64,000 bases of DNA from Strobilurus pachycystidiatus (lineage: Eukaryota; Basidiomycota; Agaricomycetes; Agaricales; Physalacriaceae). The stretch covers positions 682,001 to 746,000 of the forward strand of contig JAHLMK010000013.1 of the NCBI GenBank assembly GCA_019915135.1, in the 5' to 3' direction. Of the stretch, positions 32,352 through 46,778 are shown one piece after another. The notes beneath the pieces were generated by a model that searched no databases, was not told the DNA's origin, and saw only the letters and a program-made list of their open reading frames with translations. The stretch's first letter is position 1. Every line of letters begins with the position of its first letter. A program made the translations under genes and the position numbers.

Positions 32352-34367
32352 TCAAGCTATGGGGAAAGAGCCTGAGATAAAGCGGTCCGTCACGGAGGTG
32401 TACGAAGGAGGTGGGGTAGAGTAAGATAAATGTGCTGGTGAGGTGTATTTGCAACCATTGGAAGCATGTTCTAGCGATGCATATTCCAGCTCATAAACGG
32501 AATGTTTACTCGGAGCTCTGGAACTTTCGGTGGGTGACATCCTCGCACTCGTCTTAGGATGGGGAATGGGAAGTTTCTCGGACAGCAAGGAATGTGTCGT
32601 AGAAGATACAGCGGAAGGTGGATAAGGAGGAGGCGCACATTCCACGCCGGACAGCAATGAGCTCGGAGCTCTGAAGGGTGTGCTTCTCGAACTCCTCGAA
32701 GGATGGGGAGATGTGAGTTTCTTGGACAGTGAGGATCGCGTCGTAGAAAGTACGGCGGAAGGTGAATGAGGAGGCGCCAAGTCCTCAGACAGCGAGTTGA
32801 GAGTCGGGGACGGATCCGGAGTCGTCACATTGCGAGCCCAGTTCATGACTCTCTGGTTCGGATCCATGCGTTCCTCGCTGTCCGCAGTAGGTTGAAGTTC
32901 TTGTGAATATCTTCGCGCCTTGATCTGGTCCAGGATAGCGCAAATCGAACGACACCCCAGTCGCTCCCTGGGAACCTGCTGGTGGCATTGTATAGCCAAA
33001 TCCCAGAGTTCGCTGAATAGCGGGCCAAAGGTACCGGGTCGTTCAGGACGGCGACCGCTTAGAACTTCACTGATTACCTGGGTGTCGTCTTCGATGGTGG
33101 GGAATGGGTGATCTCCTGTGATGATCTTTCACGGTGCTTATGATTAGTCGTGCAATGCTCAGTAAGGGGGCCTTCCCTGGCTCACCTCTATGATGAACAT
33201 GCCAAAAGAATATGTGTCGCGGGATCGGTGCCATGCATAATCGAACCAGGCGCGGTCAACTCGAAGGGCTTCAGGCGGCTGCCAGCGTATGGAGTCTCGG
33301 TGGCGAGGGGTGATGTGAAGAAAATTTGTTAGAAGAACGGTGCCCCTCTCGTCAACCATGATATTATCCTAAGATGTTTGAATGAGTTCAACAACCTGGC
33401 GGCGTGTCGAAAGTAACCTACGCCTCTGACATCACCGTGCACGAAGAAGGGTCGACTCATATGAAGATGTTTCAATCCCTTGGCAGCTTGTATGATCTAG
33501 GAATATGATGAGCGAGGTAGAATGGACGGCAACGTTGACAGCGTACAATATCGAGCTTCAAATCGTGACGCCCGTTCATGTACAAGAAGTGGTTCACATT
33601 CGTGGTCACGTTGGGAAGTAGCAGTCGGGGAAAAAATTCCAGATCCGCGACACCCATGACCTCTAGTAAGTTCTCGTGCCTCTCGAGCTGGGCCCAGTGT
33701 AATGGTCTTGCGAGAAGTATCTGGCATTGTGATATATTAGTATGACAGCGATTACATGACGAAGCAAAGCCCTTCATCACCTCGAGGGCGCGTTTGCGCT
33801 TGTCAGATTGGACTGGGTACATCCCGCAAGGAATTTCATGCGCAACGAATTCTTTACCATACAATCGCCCAGTGGACCCCTACCAGAGTGTTCGTATCAG
33901 TACTACACATACGGCGCCACTTTGGAGAACTCACCGAACAGTCAAACTGAACGTTCCGGTGTTCGAATGAGGATGGGTATTTTCCATGCCGTTCAGAGGT
34001 TGCTAAGAGCCTTTTAATGAGCGTCATGCGAGAATCCTCGCCGCGGCGCTCCGGGATGCTTTTGATGCACTGCAATACTGATTAAACTCGGGGCTACTTT
34101 GAGACAGAAGTGGTTTGAGAATACCTCGACCAGGTCATCAAGTATGAGTCGAACACTAGACAAACGGTAGTTGGAGGGAGGGAGGTGACTATTCGCGCTT
34201 GCAATGAGGGCACTGGCAGTGTCGTCCTCAGTCACCTCTGATGCGCGACGTATTAGATTGCAATATTCTGGCGAGTCTTCGAATGAAGGTATGTACGTGG
34301 AAGAGCTGGACGACATGGTTAGGGACGACCTATGTTTTGACGGAACGGAAACAAACTTGAGAGGCAT
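32352..34367 (-). CDS. Protein-kinase-like protein, probable pseudokinase
   Basis: Minus-strand exons include 34367-34125, 34069-33935 and several more to the stop at 32352. The N-terminal region is Ser-rich and helical. The kinase domain has a degenerate glycine loop (GSTGRLYGKEF) followed by VAHEI, where the ATP-binding Lys of VAIK is replaced by His. The catalytic loop HGDVRGDNIMV keeps Asp and Asn. The DFG position reads TNFLHI, so the Mg-binding Asp is Asn. An APE-like PPEAL and the F-helix DTYSFGMFIIEV are intact. The C-terminus has two related Pro/Ser modules (PSAVLSTTRSSLSKKL and PSAVSSTTHSLLSEKL). It probably scaffolds rather than phosphorylates. Confidence 0.78.
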
Positions 34368-34902
34368 TTTGAGTCAGGGAGCGAGCTGTAGTGAACAGCT
34401 CAATAACCGACATCGCCATGCTGTGGAAGCGGTTAGTGTAAAGGTGTTGACCGGAGTATATGTATTCAATGCTGGACCCACGATTGACCCACTAGACGTG
34501 GTTTTGGACATAAGTAGAGATCTTCACAGCCAGAGGCGCTAAGCAAATGAATAAGATAAAAAGAGGTTTGCAGAAGGTTGGCGCATTTTTCATCGTATCA
34601 CAGCGCGGCGAAAGCGCCTTGAAGGTAAGCGTTCAAGAAACAAAGCATCCCGGTAATCATGAATGTAAGGTGCGGCCTTTGCCGGACACAGTCAGAGCCT
34701 TGCCGTAAGCCGATCTCGCACTCGAGCCAAACCCGCCTTCTTGAACTTGACCAAGGAAACAACAAGCAGGTAAATTTTACTTCACGATCTCTTCATTCCA
34801 GCTGTTCACCTTACTTACCGCAGTCAAGCAGTGAAATCCAGTGCAAAATGATGCCTCACCGTCCTACACTGCCACTATCTTCCTTGGCCTCTGACCACCA
34901 CC
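34368..34902. other. Divergent intergenic region
   Basis: Promoters of the pseudokinase gene (minus) and the SNARE gene (plus). No other feature seen. Confidence 0.5.
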
Positions 34903-36067
34903 ATGTCTTTCTTCAAGAGGAACAACAACAAATCCATGATTCCGCCCGTTGAATCGGAGCGTCATGACAGCCCCGCCCCAAGCTATCGCTCCAGCGCATC
35001 CACATACGTCGCCAGCCGCGATGGCGATCCCTACAACAAGTCGGAACCATCATTCCCCGCCCCTCCGGCTCCCCGCGACAAATACAACCGCAACAACGGC
35101 GTCGGCGACGTCTACTCCCGCGGCGACGGCCATCTCGACCAGGACCGCAGCGAGCTCTTCTCTGGGTACAATCCCGAGCGATCGCAGGGGTCGGGGCGGT
35201 TCTTTGATGGGCCCGGTGCAGGGCGCGAACCTCCGCCAGGCGAGGAGAACGACGAAGACGTGGAGGGGATCAAGCAGCAGACACGCTTTGTCAAGCAGGA
35301 GAGCGTCAATTCGTCGCGCAACGCACTGAGGATGGCTTTGGAGGCGGAGGAGACGGCGAGGAATACGATGATGAAGCTCGGTGATCAATCTGGTTTGCCG
35401 TCCTTCATTCATTCATACATACACCATCTAATATCCTCTGCGCAGAGAAACTGGCCAACACCGAAATGCACCTCGACGTCGCCAAGGGCCACTCCACGCG
35501 TGCGAGCGACAGGACAGACGAGCTTAAACAGCTGAACCGGTCCATCTTCCGCCCAGTCATTACCTTCAACAAGGACGCCAAGCGCCGCGCTGCGGAGCTC
35601 AAGGTGCAGGAACGATATGAGGAGGAGCGGAGCGAGCGCGAGCGCGCTATGCGCGATATCCGCGACACCCAGACTCGTCTTGGGCGTGCGCAGACTTATG
35701 GAAGAAACGACGATGAGGAAGGCATACTACGTCCAGGATCAGGTTCTCGTGCTGGTGCATCGACGGAGGAACGCAAAGCCCAGCGCTCACGGTATCAATT
35801 CGAAGCGAACGCCTCCGACGATGAGCTCGAAGACGAGCTCGATGGCAATCTAGACCAGATTGGCGAAGCGACGAAGCGGCTCAAGGCGCTTGGCATGACC
35901 ATGGGGCAGGAGCTCGAGACACAGAACGGGCGCATCAGCAATATTGGAGAGAAAACGGAGGGATTGGATAATAAGCTGTTCGATGTGAATCGGAGGGTGA
36001 GTCGTCTTTTGTGGGATGGGATAGGAAGACTGGGACTGATGGTCAATTGCAGCAAAAGAAATTCTGA
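34903..36067 (+). CDS. Sec9/SNAP-25-type Qb,Qc-SNARE
   Basis: Exons 34903-35392, 35446-35996 and 36053-36067 encode about 351 aa. A disordered N-terminal half (SYRSSASTYVASRDGDPYN...) precedes the Qb SNARE helix. The donor at 35393 was chosen because it restores the zero-layer Gln in KLGDQSEKLANTEMHLD, followed by DELKQLNRSIFRPV, a family signature. The Qc helix has GEATKRLKALGMTMGQELETQ with its zero-layer Gln and ends near GLDNKLFDVNRR. There is no membrane anchor, as expected for Sec9. It acts at the plasma membrane with a syntaxin and a VAMP in exocytosis. The last exon is only 15 nt. Confidence 0.93.
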
Positions 36068-37211
36068 ATCTTGTCTAATTGTAAACGATACCTCACTTGG
36101 AACTCGGACTTTCGTTGTACTATATACACCTCGTCATGGACGAGCATATTTGGTCATCATCTTGTGAACGCGTCTAATCGTATGTTCATTTCTCAGTCAC
36201 TGGCTACCGCCCGAAATTGTGCTGGCACTACCGTACTTCCCTGACAGTGAGTGGGAGTGCCTGTATACATAGCTTAGACTAATACTCGTCGTCTGAGCAG
36301 CATCTCCACATTACGAGGTCCTTGAGTCTTTGCTTCCTCAAACGATGAACTTTTGACGGAGAATCTCTACGCTAGTCCGGTCAACGAGTCGGGTCGTCGT
36401 GGACCCTTCTCGGACTACGAAGTAAATCGGGACTCTGGCACCAATCGGAAAGGTATTCCGGTGATGAGGGCTTCTTGACATAACCTGATGAAGATGGGCG
36501 AACAACCCAGGATGAGTGGTCGACTCTCTGTCTTCACACTTCCGAGGGCTGAGTCTTCGTTGTCTCGAACGATGGAGTAGTGAGAAGCCATACCCTATTC
36601 AGGTCGACGAATCGTGTCGTCGCCTGTGGGACCAGTCGGAGAAGTACCTCCGCTGATGAGGCGTTCTTGACATAAACTGAAGATGGGCGATCGGTCCAAA
36701 ATCAGTTCGACTCCCTGTTTCCAACTCTGATTGATTTGCAGTGTTAGCGGGCCAGGCGGGCCAGCCCCGTTTTTCTCGATCTTCGGTGGATCAACAGAGC
36801 CTGCTGAGCATTCTAGCAGATTCTAGCAAGTACTTACTTCGCGTGGCCCGGTAATTCGGATGTTCGGAAGACCATGCGACGTCGGGTCCTCCTCAACATC
36901 CAATGATCCATTGATCCAAGTCTTTCGCGGATAAATGTTCGTTTGCCTCCAGATGTGTTTATTCCTCTCGTTATACCATGACCTTGGAAGTAGTGGGTGC
37001 AGTACCACGATTCTCGATTCAAAGCGTGGCATATTGCCAGAGCCCCTCTTACATATGTCGACGGAAGGCTCATCTCCTCTGGGATACACACTGATCCAGG
37101 TTTCCCAACCCCCCTCAATCGAAGCTGTAAAAGGAACGGGATACGAATTTCAAAACCAATCTCATATCTGACCACGACACCGACACTACGACGAGTCCTC
37201 TCTCCCCCGTA
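36068..37211. other. Intergenic region with a diverged tandem duplication
   Basis: No gene supported. It contains a diverged duplication at 36322-36690 and short GC-rich inverted motifs near 36750. The minus-strand frames at 36823-37370 look like shadows. Confidence 0.45.
36322..36690 (+). repeat. Diverged tandem duplication, about 180 bp and 142 bp copies
   Basis: Copy 1 (36322-36501) and copy 2 (36549-36690) share blocks in the same order: TGAGTCTT, CGAACGATG-like, GTC.ACGA.TCG.GTCGTCG, TGATGAGG, TTCTTGACATAA and GAAGATGGGCGA. Copy 1 has about 40 extra bases in the middle. Neither copy is coding. Possibly an old transposon fragment or a duplicated regulatory block. Confidence 0.7.
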
Positions 37212-39134
37212 ATGTCCTGTAATCCTGTCAGCCCCAGCGAACGATCTTCCATATTGTGGAGAGCCAACTCTCCACGGCCAAAGCAGGCGGATCTTCCGAT
37301 CAAATTCGTCGTTGTGGGAGGCGGGATAACGGGTTTCTCTACAGCAGTTGCTCTTAGACGAGTCGGCCACAGTGTCATTGTCCTAGAGAAAGACCGAAAC
37401 CTCGACCGGGTCAGTCCATCATCGTTTTATAATACATGGCCATGTATCTAACGAGCAATCGAAATTGTAGCCAACTGGGGCATGTCGAATGCCCCCAAAT
37501 CTTTCGAAAATTCTCTATCATTGGGGCTTGGAGAAGGAGGTTCGGAATATCGGGGTAGTGTCTGGTGCAGTCGACATCTTCCTTCGTGCGTTCAATCATC
37601 CAAGGTTGGTCTCCCAGCTAAGAATCACCACCTACCCATTCGTAGATGAGACCGGAGAACTGCTAGGCAGTCATGTATGGGACGAGGAAGTCCTCCGCGA
37701 GACGCGAGGTGAATTCGTGTTCGCCTCGGTATGTGAGCGTACCAGACTGTGAATCACCAACTGAATATCATTGCTGCTCAAGATTGGCGATCTACGGCGG
37801 CTGTTATACGAGACGGCGGCTGCTGCTGGGGCGGATGTTCGTATGAACGCACCGGTAGAAACACTCGACCCCCAGGAAGGTACGGTGACACTCTGTACTG
37901 GGGAGGTCGTTCGAGGAGACGTGATTCTTGGATGCGATGGGCTGTACGGAGTGACGCGACGGATAGTCATGGCGGGCAATGAATCTGATGAAAAGGAAGC
38001 AGCTCCCACGGCTGATCTGAGCATGTACAGGTCAGTCTCAACCCGTTTTGGACCGCTCGAACCTCAGATAGTTTCACAGTGCAACCATACCAAAGTCTGC
38101 CATCATGGAGGACAAAATTTTGAGACCTATTCTCGACCGCGACACCGTATGTCCTCATCCATCATCTACGCTCATCTCAATGATGATCTTTTGCCTCTTT
38201 AGCCGACATTACTTACCTGGTTTGGAAATCAACATGCAGTGCTCGGCATACCAACGGTGCGAGCATTGATTGTGCAGATGTATGTAGTGTGCGACTCATC
38301 ACCATCAATAGGAAGGCAAAACACCCTGCTTTGGACTCGTCGCATACTGCCCGCGAGATAAAAATGAGCGTACCTGGAACGACGTTGCACCCGTGGATGG
38401 ACTGATGACCGCGATGGAAACTTCAGAGCCCAAGTACATTCTCTTCTTCTGTGGCGTGGTTTTCAACCCTTTAAATAATGACCTTAGGCTTCGACGACTT
38501 GCCGCCCTGGCAAGTGATGTAACTTGCACTTGTGTGGCCGTTGTAGGCCGGCCTCCTCTGGAAGGATGGGTCGATAATCGTCTCGTTGTCATGGGCGCGG
38601 CAGCACATGCACTGCCAGTACGCGGTATTTCTATACGGACAGTATGAGCTGGAATGACGTGACGTGTCTCTTCAGGCTGGCGCAATCCAAGAATTCGCAC
38701 TCGCCGTCGAAGACGGTGCGGTTCTCGCGAGGCTTTTCTCCCATCTCCATGCAAAAGATCAAATCCAAAGCTTCCTCTACGCGTTCCAAGACCTTAGATA
38801 CCCGCGCTGTTCGACGATATACCAGCAAGAATTGGGTCTGAATCAGTATATGACGGCACCCCCCGGCGAATTCCAACAAATGCGCGATGAGTCCATGCGT
38901 TCCAAGCATGACGCTGGAAAGGGTATCCTTGAAGCCGTCGGCGACCTTGAGGAATTGCCGGAGTGGATTGAGATCAAGGAAGTGTTTGGGTATGACGCCG
39001 AGGATGATGCAGATAATTGGTGGGTTGAATGGGGCCTGTTGCGCGAACGGGCGCGAGACACTGTCGACACAGGTACAAAAAATGCTCTGATGACGGATGT
39101 CAAGATATCCCACAGTGATACGGTGTCGTCTTAG
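37212..39134 (+). CDS. FAD-dependent monooxygenase (salicylate-hydroxylase-like)
   Basis: Eight exons in phase (37212-37409, 37471-37728, 37783-38030, 38080-38146, 38203-38256, 38312-38433, 38488-38617, 38676-39134) encode 511 aa. The Rossmann dinucleotide motif is VVVGGGITGFSTAVALRR near residue 34. GACRMPPN and GDLRRLLYETA follow. The DG-type motif is LGCDGLYGVTR, and the FAD-phosphate region is VVMGAAAHALP. This is the class A flavin hydroxylase layout, which hydroxylates aromatic or polyketide substrates with NAD(P)H and oxygen. The usual GD of the third motif is MGAA here, a moderate departure. The substrate is unknown. No biosynthetic core enzyme lies nearby, so a catabolic role is as likely as a secondary-metabolite one. 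Confidence 0.9.
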
Positions 39135-39987
39135 GGTTTTGGTTTAGGACGACAGGTTTGAGGTGCATTCATGGACGTTATCTTGTGTTATTATAGAACG
39201 GACTCACGTATAGGTCGTAGTAGGCCTCTGTTGATTATACCAATACACGCTTTGTATAAGGCAGCTTTCAACCAGATCTCTCTAAATGCGCAGCACAGTG
39301 GAACTTCATGGAGACACACTCAATGTTCCAGCGCCCCTTCGCGTATTAGATGTTTGTCCTTTAGCTGGTTTTAGTGCAGCGCCTAGCTTGTCTAGAGCTA
39401 TCGCAGCGACCCAGCCGTGCGTCAAGTGTTAATGCGGAGGCTATGAAACGCGAATCGGGGAGCACTTTCAATTCCCCTTCTCAAATAATCAGTACCACGC
39501 TCTGGGTCTTGCTCCGGACCATCATATGCCTGTCAAATCTCTATTACCGTCCACCAGATGATCAGCCACAAGCTCATAGCTTCGTCTTCCTCGGCGCTAG
39601 AACTTCCGCTGATTTTTCAGCCCGTGAGCCTGAGCATACATCATGTTTTCGACTGAAATTGCAAACGGCGGACTGGATCTTGTAAGGGGCGCTGAGGAGC
39701 TTGAGCAGTGAGCACGTACAGTACAAGTCAAGCGGCAGCGAAATCGGGGTGGCGAAGGAGTTGAAGGAAAAGCGAACGTCAACGTGGTATCGCCGGATTT
39801 GTTGGATGACAAGATGCCCACCACCTCGGGGATTCGGGCGGTCAATCAGTAGCATCCTAGATCTCCTGATGCACATTATTTAATAAGAATATTCCATAGC
39901 CGTCTAATCACTCAGCAACAGTTATTTACAGTATATAAAACCGCATATTTCGATGGCAATGTCATCACAAGCAATAAGGCGAAGAAA
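39135..39987. other. Intergenic region
   Basis: No supported gene. Both strands have short frames of similar quality at 39570-39880, a sign that neither is coding. Confidence 0.45.
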
Positions 39988-40444
39988 ATGTCTCTTGTAG
40001 TCGACGTGACCATCATCATCGCCACATCCGATTTTGACGAGTTCTTCGAGGGCTTGTCGACTCCGTACAGCGGTTGCATTGCAGAGCCGGAATGCACGGT
40101 GCTCGAAGTGAGCCACAACGAGATCCCCGGAACAGGGGATACGGCTATCAGGGTATATGAAGCATGGAATTGCACGAAGGAATGGTTTGTCGATGTATGA
40201 TCTGTGACTCTCACTCTTCCTTGCGATCGCCTGGGGCTGACTGGTACATATCTGCAGGTACAATTGAAGAAACCTTACTACGAGCCGTACATAAAGGCCA
40301 CCGCCCATATGTGGAAAGGGGAACGTACGTCTTTTGTTATAGCAGACACTCGAGATGCTGATTTTGTGTCTGTGATCAGGCGTCATTGAGTTCCACGAAC
40401 GGATCCCCAAGTTTTGTTTCTCCCGGGCCAACCACTCTCCTTAA
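39988..40444 (+). CDS. Small orphan protein, 112 aa
   Basis: Exons 39988-40194, 40258-40324 and 40380-40444 join in phase. All three donors and acceptors are standard (GTATGA, GTACGT, with CAG acceptors). The sequence starts MSLVVDVTIIIATSDFDEFF, has several Cys and acidic residues and a C-terminal IEFHERIPKFCFS. There is no signal peptide or membrane segment. I do not recognise it. The alternating hydrophobic pattern suggests a small alpha/beta or beta-rich domain. The introns argue that it is a real gene rather than a chance frame. Confidence 0.6.
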
Positions 40445-40920
40445 ACTGTATATTTCCGACATCGGGTCTGGACGAATAGACAGAAGTTGCTACGATTGTC
40501 CGCCTTCCGAAGATCTCGAAATCTAAAGCCCGGAGGATCAAGTAACATCACTCTTTTGGCGAAGTATGATCCATTCTTGGCAGGGAATCGCGTCCCTTTT
40601 GACGAAGACAATCATCGGCAAGCCCTGCTAGTGCGTGGAGAGCAGTAAATGAGAGAGAATGATAACGCGTGAGACCAAGATGCTCGGGGGATTCTGCCGT
40701 TTCGCGGCGCAGAACAAGTGGCCTTACATTGGCGACAGGCAAGGGCGCGCTTACACCAGAATAACCACTGTCCTCGCATTCGAATGTTACTGTACTCACA
40801 TGTACAAGACGATTTACTTCGAAAACTCTTCAAGTGTAAGCCGCGAATTGAGAAAAGTGATCTTCTCGACATCCCAATCTATACCTCTAGGTTAATGATC
40901 CACCTCAGAAGCAGAAGGTC
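40445..40920. other. Convergent intergenic region
   Basis: Lies between the 3' ends of the 112-aa gene and the carboxylesterase. Open frames on both strands overlap and none has a recognisable domain. Confidence 0.45.
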
Positions 40921-43051
<2,131 letters not shown>

Positions 43052-44529
43052 GGAGGTTGGATATGAGTTGAGACGCACCCTACCGGCTGTAGAGGCTGAC
43101 AGAGCATGGGAACACGAGAGAAGCTATATTATGCCGAGTAGCGAGGCGAACAATAGCCAGGCTGCTACTTCAAGGTCACTTGACCGCTTTGATTAATCAT
43201 TGCGGCGCGACGACCAGAGTTGTCATGTTGCAATAGACATGTGTGCCGCAGGTGAAGCAAGCATTCACTAGGGGGATAGAGCCGTATACGGGCCCGGGAT
43301 ATGGGTGCCGTGATGCTTTTGGAATGTCAAACCTGTGACTCGTTTGCCGCTGACCAAGATTGTGCCGAAATCTCACATCTGCCACACATATCTGTATACT
43401 GAGAACCGATACAAATTCTATGATATTGCAATCACTCTTGCAAGTTTTTAGACACCCCAGAACTTACTGTAGATTTATAATTCCAGCTACATTTTCAAAA
43501 GGCAACTATGCGACTCAAATCCTACATAGTCTATGCATTAAGAATCCATTGAGGCCAATCATAAATGTCGCCTCAACTTCAGATATGGATCACATTTATC
43601 CCTCCCCAAGATGGTCCGTAGATTCATGATAGCCCATGTATTTGCCTGCCTCGAAAACAGGTCTGAAAATTCAAATTTTAGCGGGATTGTGGGTTGATGA
43701 ATACCCTCAATGATCTTAAGTTTCAGTGTGGATGTTCAGCTCTACGCAATCGACGGACAAATTTTGATATAGAGAGGCCATGGAGGGAAAATTTTCGCCG
43801 GCCCTAAAACTAGCTTATCAGAATGCCGACAAGCCGAGGGAAATTGCACCAGAATTCAAAATCTCACACCCGTATTTGGCGCATCTTCCGGGTCGAAGAA
43901 TGCGACCCATATTCATCCGTGCGGGATGTCCCGATGTCGGGATGCCGTGGCCAACCGACGTTCCCACTTGTGGCCGCCAGATGCTGGGACATCTGGCCGC
44001 CACCGTAAGCGTATGATCCTGCAATCCCCCCTCGTTCTATCTATCTTCTTCTCGGATCTCCTTCTCGTACTGGCCGAAATCTGCTATGCCTTGCCTCTCA
44101 TCGGATCCATCTAGATGCCCGCTTCTTCGGCTTCATCGTTGCCTGGTGGTCCTGCACGGCTTGGATACCATTCGCTGCCGGCAGAACAAAATCTCAAATG
44201 GCGCGCATTCATGTGGGCGGTTTCCGAAACTATGCTGTAAGCTCTCGGCCGGATTGATGATGGTCGACTTCTGCTGCTCTGTGCCATCTGGCTTCCCATT
44301 GGTGTTCCTCCAGTCGTACGGATTCTGAAGCGCTAGCGAGGTCTTCACGTCGACTTGTAAGATCATTGTGTCCTTCCAAAGTCCCCGCGGCCATTGCTTA
44401 CCCGTGTGCAGACAATGGAACTGGGGCACCTGCCGGCTGGAGTTGTATTCTTCGCTTGTTCATATGCTTATCTAGTATGTATACGTGTTTTGACCCCTGC
44501 AGAGACCTCACGCAGGTCGAATGAATAAA
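43052..44529. other. Long intergenic region
   Basis: AT-rich from about 43360 to 43700. Around 43920-44000 is a patch with repeated GGGATG/CATCCC and CCCGATGTCGGG palindromic motifs, in which both strands are open by composition only. No gene supported; possibly decayed transposon sequence. Confidence 0.45.
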
Positions 44530-44599
44530 CTACATGAGCGCCTTGACAAGTCTAATCAGTGAGCGACGACCCAGTAGGATGACCGTGAACGAATGGCTT

Positions 44600-45280
44600 C
44601 TAAGTCCATACCTCGCTGGAGTAACCGCCAGAACCCCGCGGCCTCAACCCAAATCTTGTTTCGACGTCGATGGCGTCCTGCAAGCGCAATGCGCGTATAT
44701 GAATCAGAGATATGGAATGCATCACTGTGCATAGTGGTGAGGGTAAAGGTGACGTGGCTGCTGTAGTTTGAACAGCTTGGTACGCGAGACGAGGACGCAG
44801 TTCTGATATGAGTGACTGGGAGATAATTCTGCGCAGCGCAGTGAAAGGCATGCGGTGAAGAACCGGAGGAGATTCACAGGGAGAAATGATATCAGACAGG
44901 GCTTGAAACTGCGCCTTTGGATCATTCACCGAGACGCGCAGGAACTCAACGTGTGAGTTGTGAGCAGCGACATTCCATGTGTTGCTGGTGGATGGATCGT
45001 CCGGAAGAACAAACGTGACTGCGAAGGAGACTGGTGGGTCGGGTACGTTGCGTAAAAAGACAGCGGACTTCGCCCAGTTTGTCTCGTTACCATAGGCGCT
45101 CCGGAGAAATTCGGACATGGTGGTCGTTCGCTGGAAGGCGGCAACGGAGGTTGTCGGAATACAAGAGTCGTCCATCGCCTCAATTATGCCCAGAGGCACA
45201 GCGAATGAATCCCAGGGTAGGTGTGGCCGCCGATTGATGGCGTTTGTCGAGGAGATTGCAACCCGTCGCCATGGGCCCAT
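44600..45280 (-). CDS. Hypothetical minus-strand coding exon(s)
   Basis: A 226-codon open frame reads like protein. It includes TMSEFLRSAYGNETNWAKSA, VSFAVTFVLPDDPSTSNTW, HVEFLRVSVNDPKAQFQ and PFTALRRIISQSLISELR. The alternative frame on the same strand is Pro/Arg-rich and less likely. It may be the 3' part of a larger gene that continues up to about 46690. No domain recognised. Confidence 0.4.
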   Translation of the reverse strand: MGPWRRVAISSTNAINRRPHLPWDSFAVPLGIIEAMDDSCIPTTSVAAFQRTTTMSEFLRSAYGNETNWAKSAVFLRNVPDPPVSFAVTFVLPDDPSTSNTWNVAAHNSHVEFLRVSVNDPKAQFQALSDIISPCESPPVLHRMPFTALRRIISQSLISELRPRLAYQAVQTTAATSPLPSPLCTVMHSISLIHIRALRLQDAIDVETRFGLRPRGSGGYSSEVWT

Positions 45281-45361
45281 AGGTTATATATCAGCAATCT
45301 AATGATTAGCCATGCTACTGGTTAGCGTGCACTTGAGGGGTGACAAGGGACCACCCCCTGT

Positions 45362-46687
45362 TTAGTGACGCCGGAATTGTGAACAAGTGTGTACCCAAAG
45401 TAGGTCTTCACGGTATGCGGAACAATTGAATTGAGCGGATGTGTCCAGGTCAATGATACTCGTTGGAAGGCCATAGGCGCGCACGGCATCACTCTGCATT
45501 GACACGATCTCGCACGCTTGCAACCGAGGGTGAATCCTGGGTGAATCCAAGGCTTGGGTGGCACGGGTCAGTTTATCCTCGAATAAAGTGTGGTGAAATA
45601 GTCGACGCGGGCTTGATGGCGTCAGGAGCGGTATGATATACTCTACCATCTGTGCTCTGAGTGGAGACAACAGTTGGTGGGCCAGAGAAGTCACCGGAGC
45701 GGTAGAGTCACTTCACAGAGCCGCCGAGAAGGCAGGTGTTTAAACGTGCCCAATCGGCTGCTACCGAGCGACGCTCTAATTCGTTCTTGTCCAGGCGGTA
45801 TCTTGACCGCGCGAGGAACGACCGCAAGCTCTGGTAAAAAGCCAGCGCTTCTGAAGAGTAGAGATCTTTCAGGAGAAAAGACTCTCCGTGGCTTCGCCTG
45901 GAAGACAGAAGACAACTTGATGAATGTTAAGCTGCCTCGACCAGGATGCGGGTCAGAGTGTGGTATACCCTGTCATAGTCAGCTTCATTTGTGATTGGAG
46001 AGGGCGGAGGGTTTGCTGCCACTAATGGCTCGTCAACCTTATCCGCAAGGATACCATAGCGGTAGTATGCATCAGTCTTTGGTATACGGAAACTAGGCTG
46101 GTAAAGATTGCCATGATGACCTATGGATGATGTTGGTAGAGATGCATTGGTCTGTAGAGCTACGGTGGGTGAGCACCAGACGGTAGAAGAGATAATCAGT
46201 GCCCAGAAAGAAGAATCCAAGCACAGAGATTGAGGATGCACAGATGCCAGCGCGAGAATAGGCACAACGATCAATGCTGGACTGGCGTGCGTCGTGGTGC
46301 GCCTTGTAAGTGAATACGCTCCCTCACCTTGAATCCGCCACGCATCGCGTCCATTTACGAGCGTGTCCGGTAACAACATTGTCCCCGAGTATTTCAGAGG
46401 ATGAAACTGTAGTGTTGGTGTCGCCAATCCCAAGAATAGGCGGCCGATGTGCATAAAGGCGCGACCGCATTCCAGAATGAGTCAAAATATGCCGGAGCCT
46501 CTGTGCCACCACGATCATGAGGCGCGTATAACTCGATGACACGATGCAGATAACCGTGACCAGACTCAGTCGAGCATCCGGTTATAGCGAGATAACTTCG
46601 GGATGATGTAGCGAGGGACAATACACTGGTGCGAGCGTTGATTAACGTTGATTGTAGACGAGGGGTTTTTGGCATGAAGTTGGTCAA
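45362..46687 (-). CDS. Unresolved multi-exon minus-strand gene
   Basis: Several protein-like pieces occur on the minus strand. 46687-46400 starts MTNFMPKTPRLQ. 46460-46320 includes GRLFLGLATPTLQFHPLKYS and LPDTLVNGRDAWRIQ. 46130-45930 includes NLYQPSFRIPKTDAYYRYG. 45930-45700 includes EALAFYQSLRSFLARSRY. 45690-45362 is less clear. GTGAGG and GTTGAC-type donors allow splices, but I could not find one chain that preserves phase. One gene together with 44600-45280 is likely. Function unknown. Confidence 0.35.
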
Positions 46688-46778
46688 TGGAGGACCCTGG
46701 GAGGACCGAAGGATGAAGTCAAAGGCGATGCGTTGAGTTTGATTGATTCTGCTGCCTGTTAAATGTGCCCGCTCTTCG

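Noticed and set aside
43780..44024. Opposing open frames with palindromic GATG/CATC motifs
   Set aside because: Both strands are equally open because of sequence symmetry; no domain or intron evidence.
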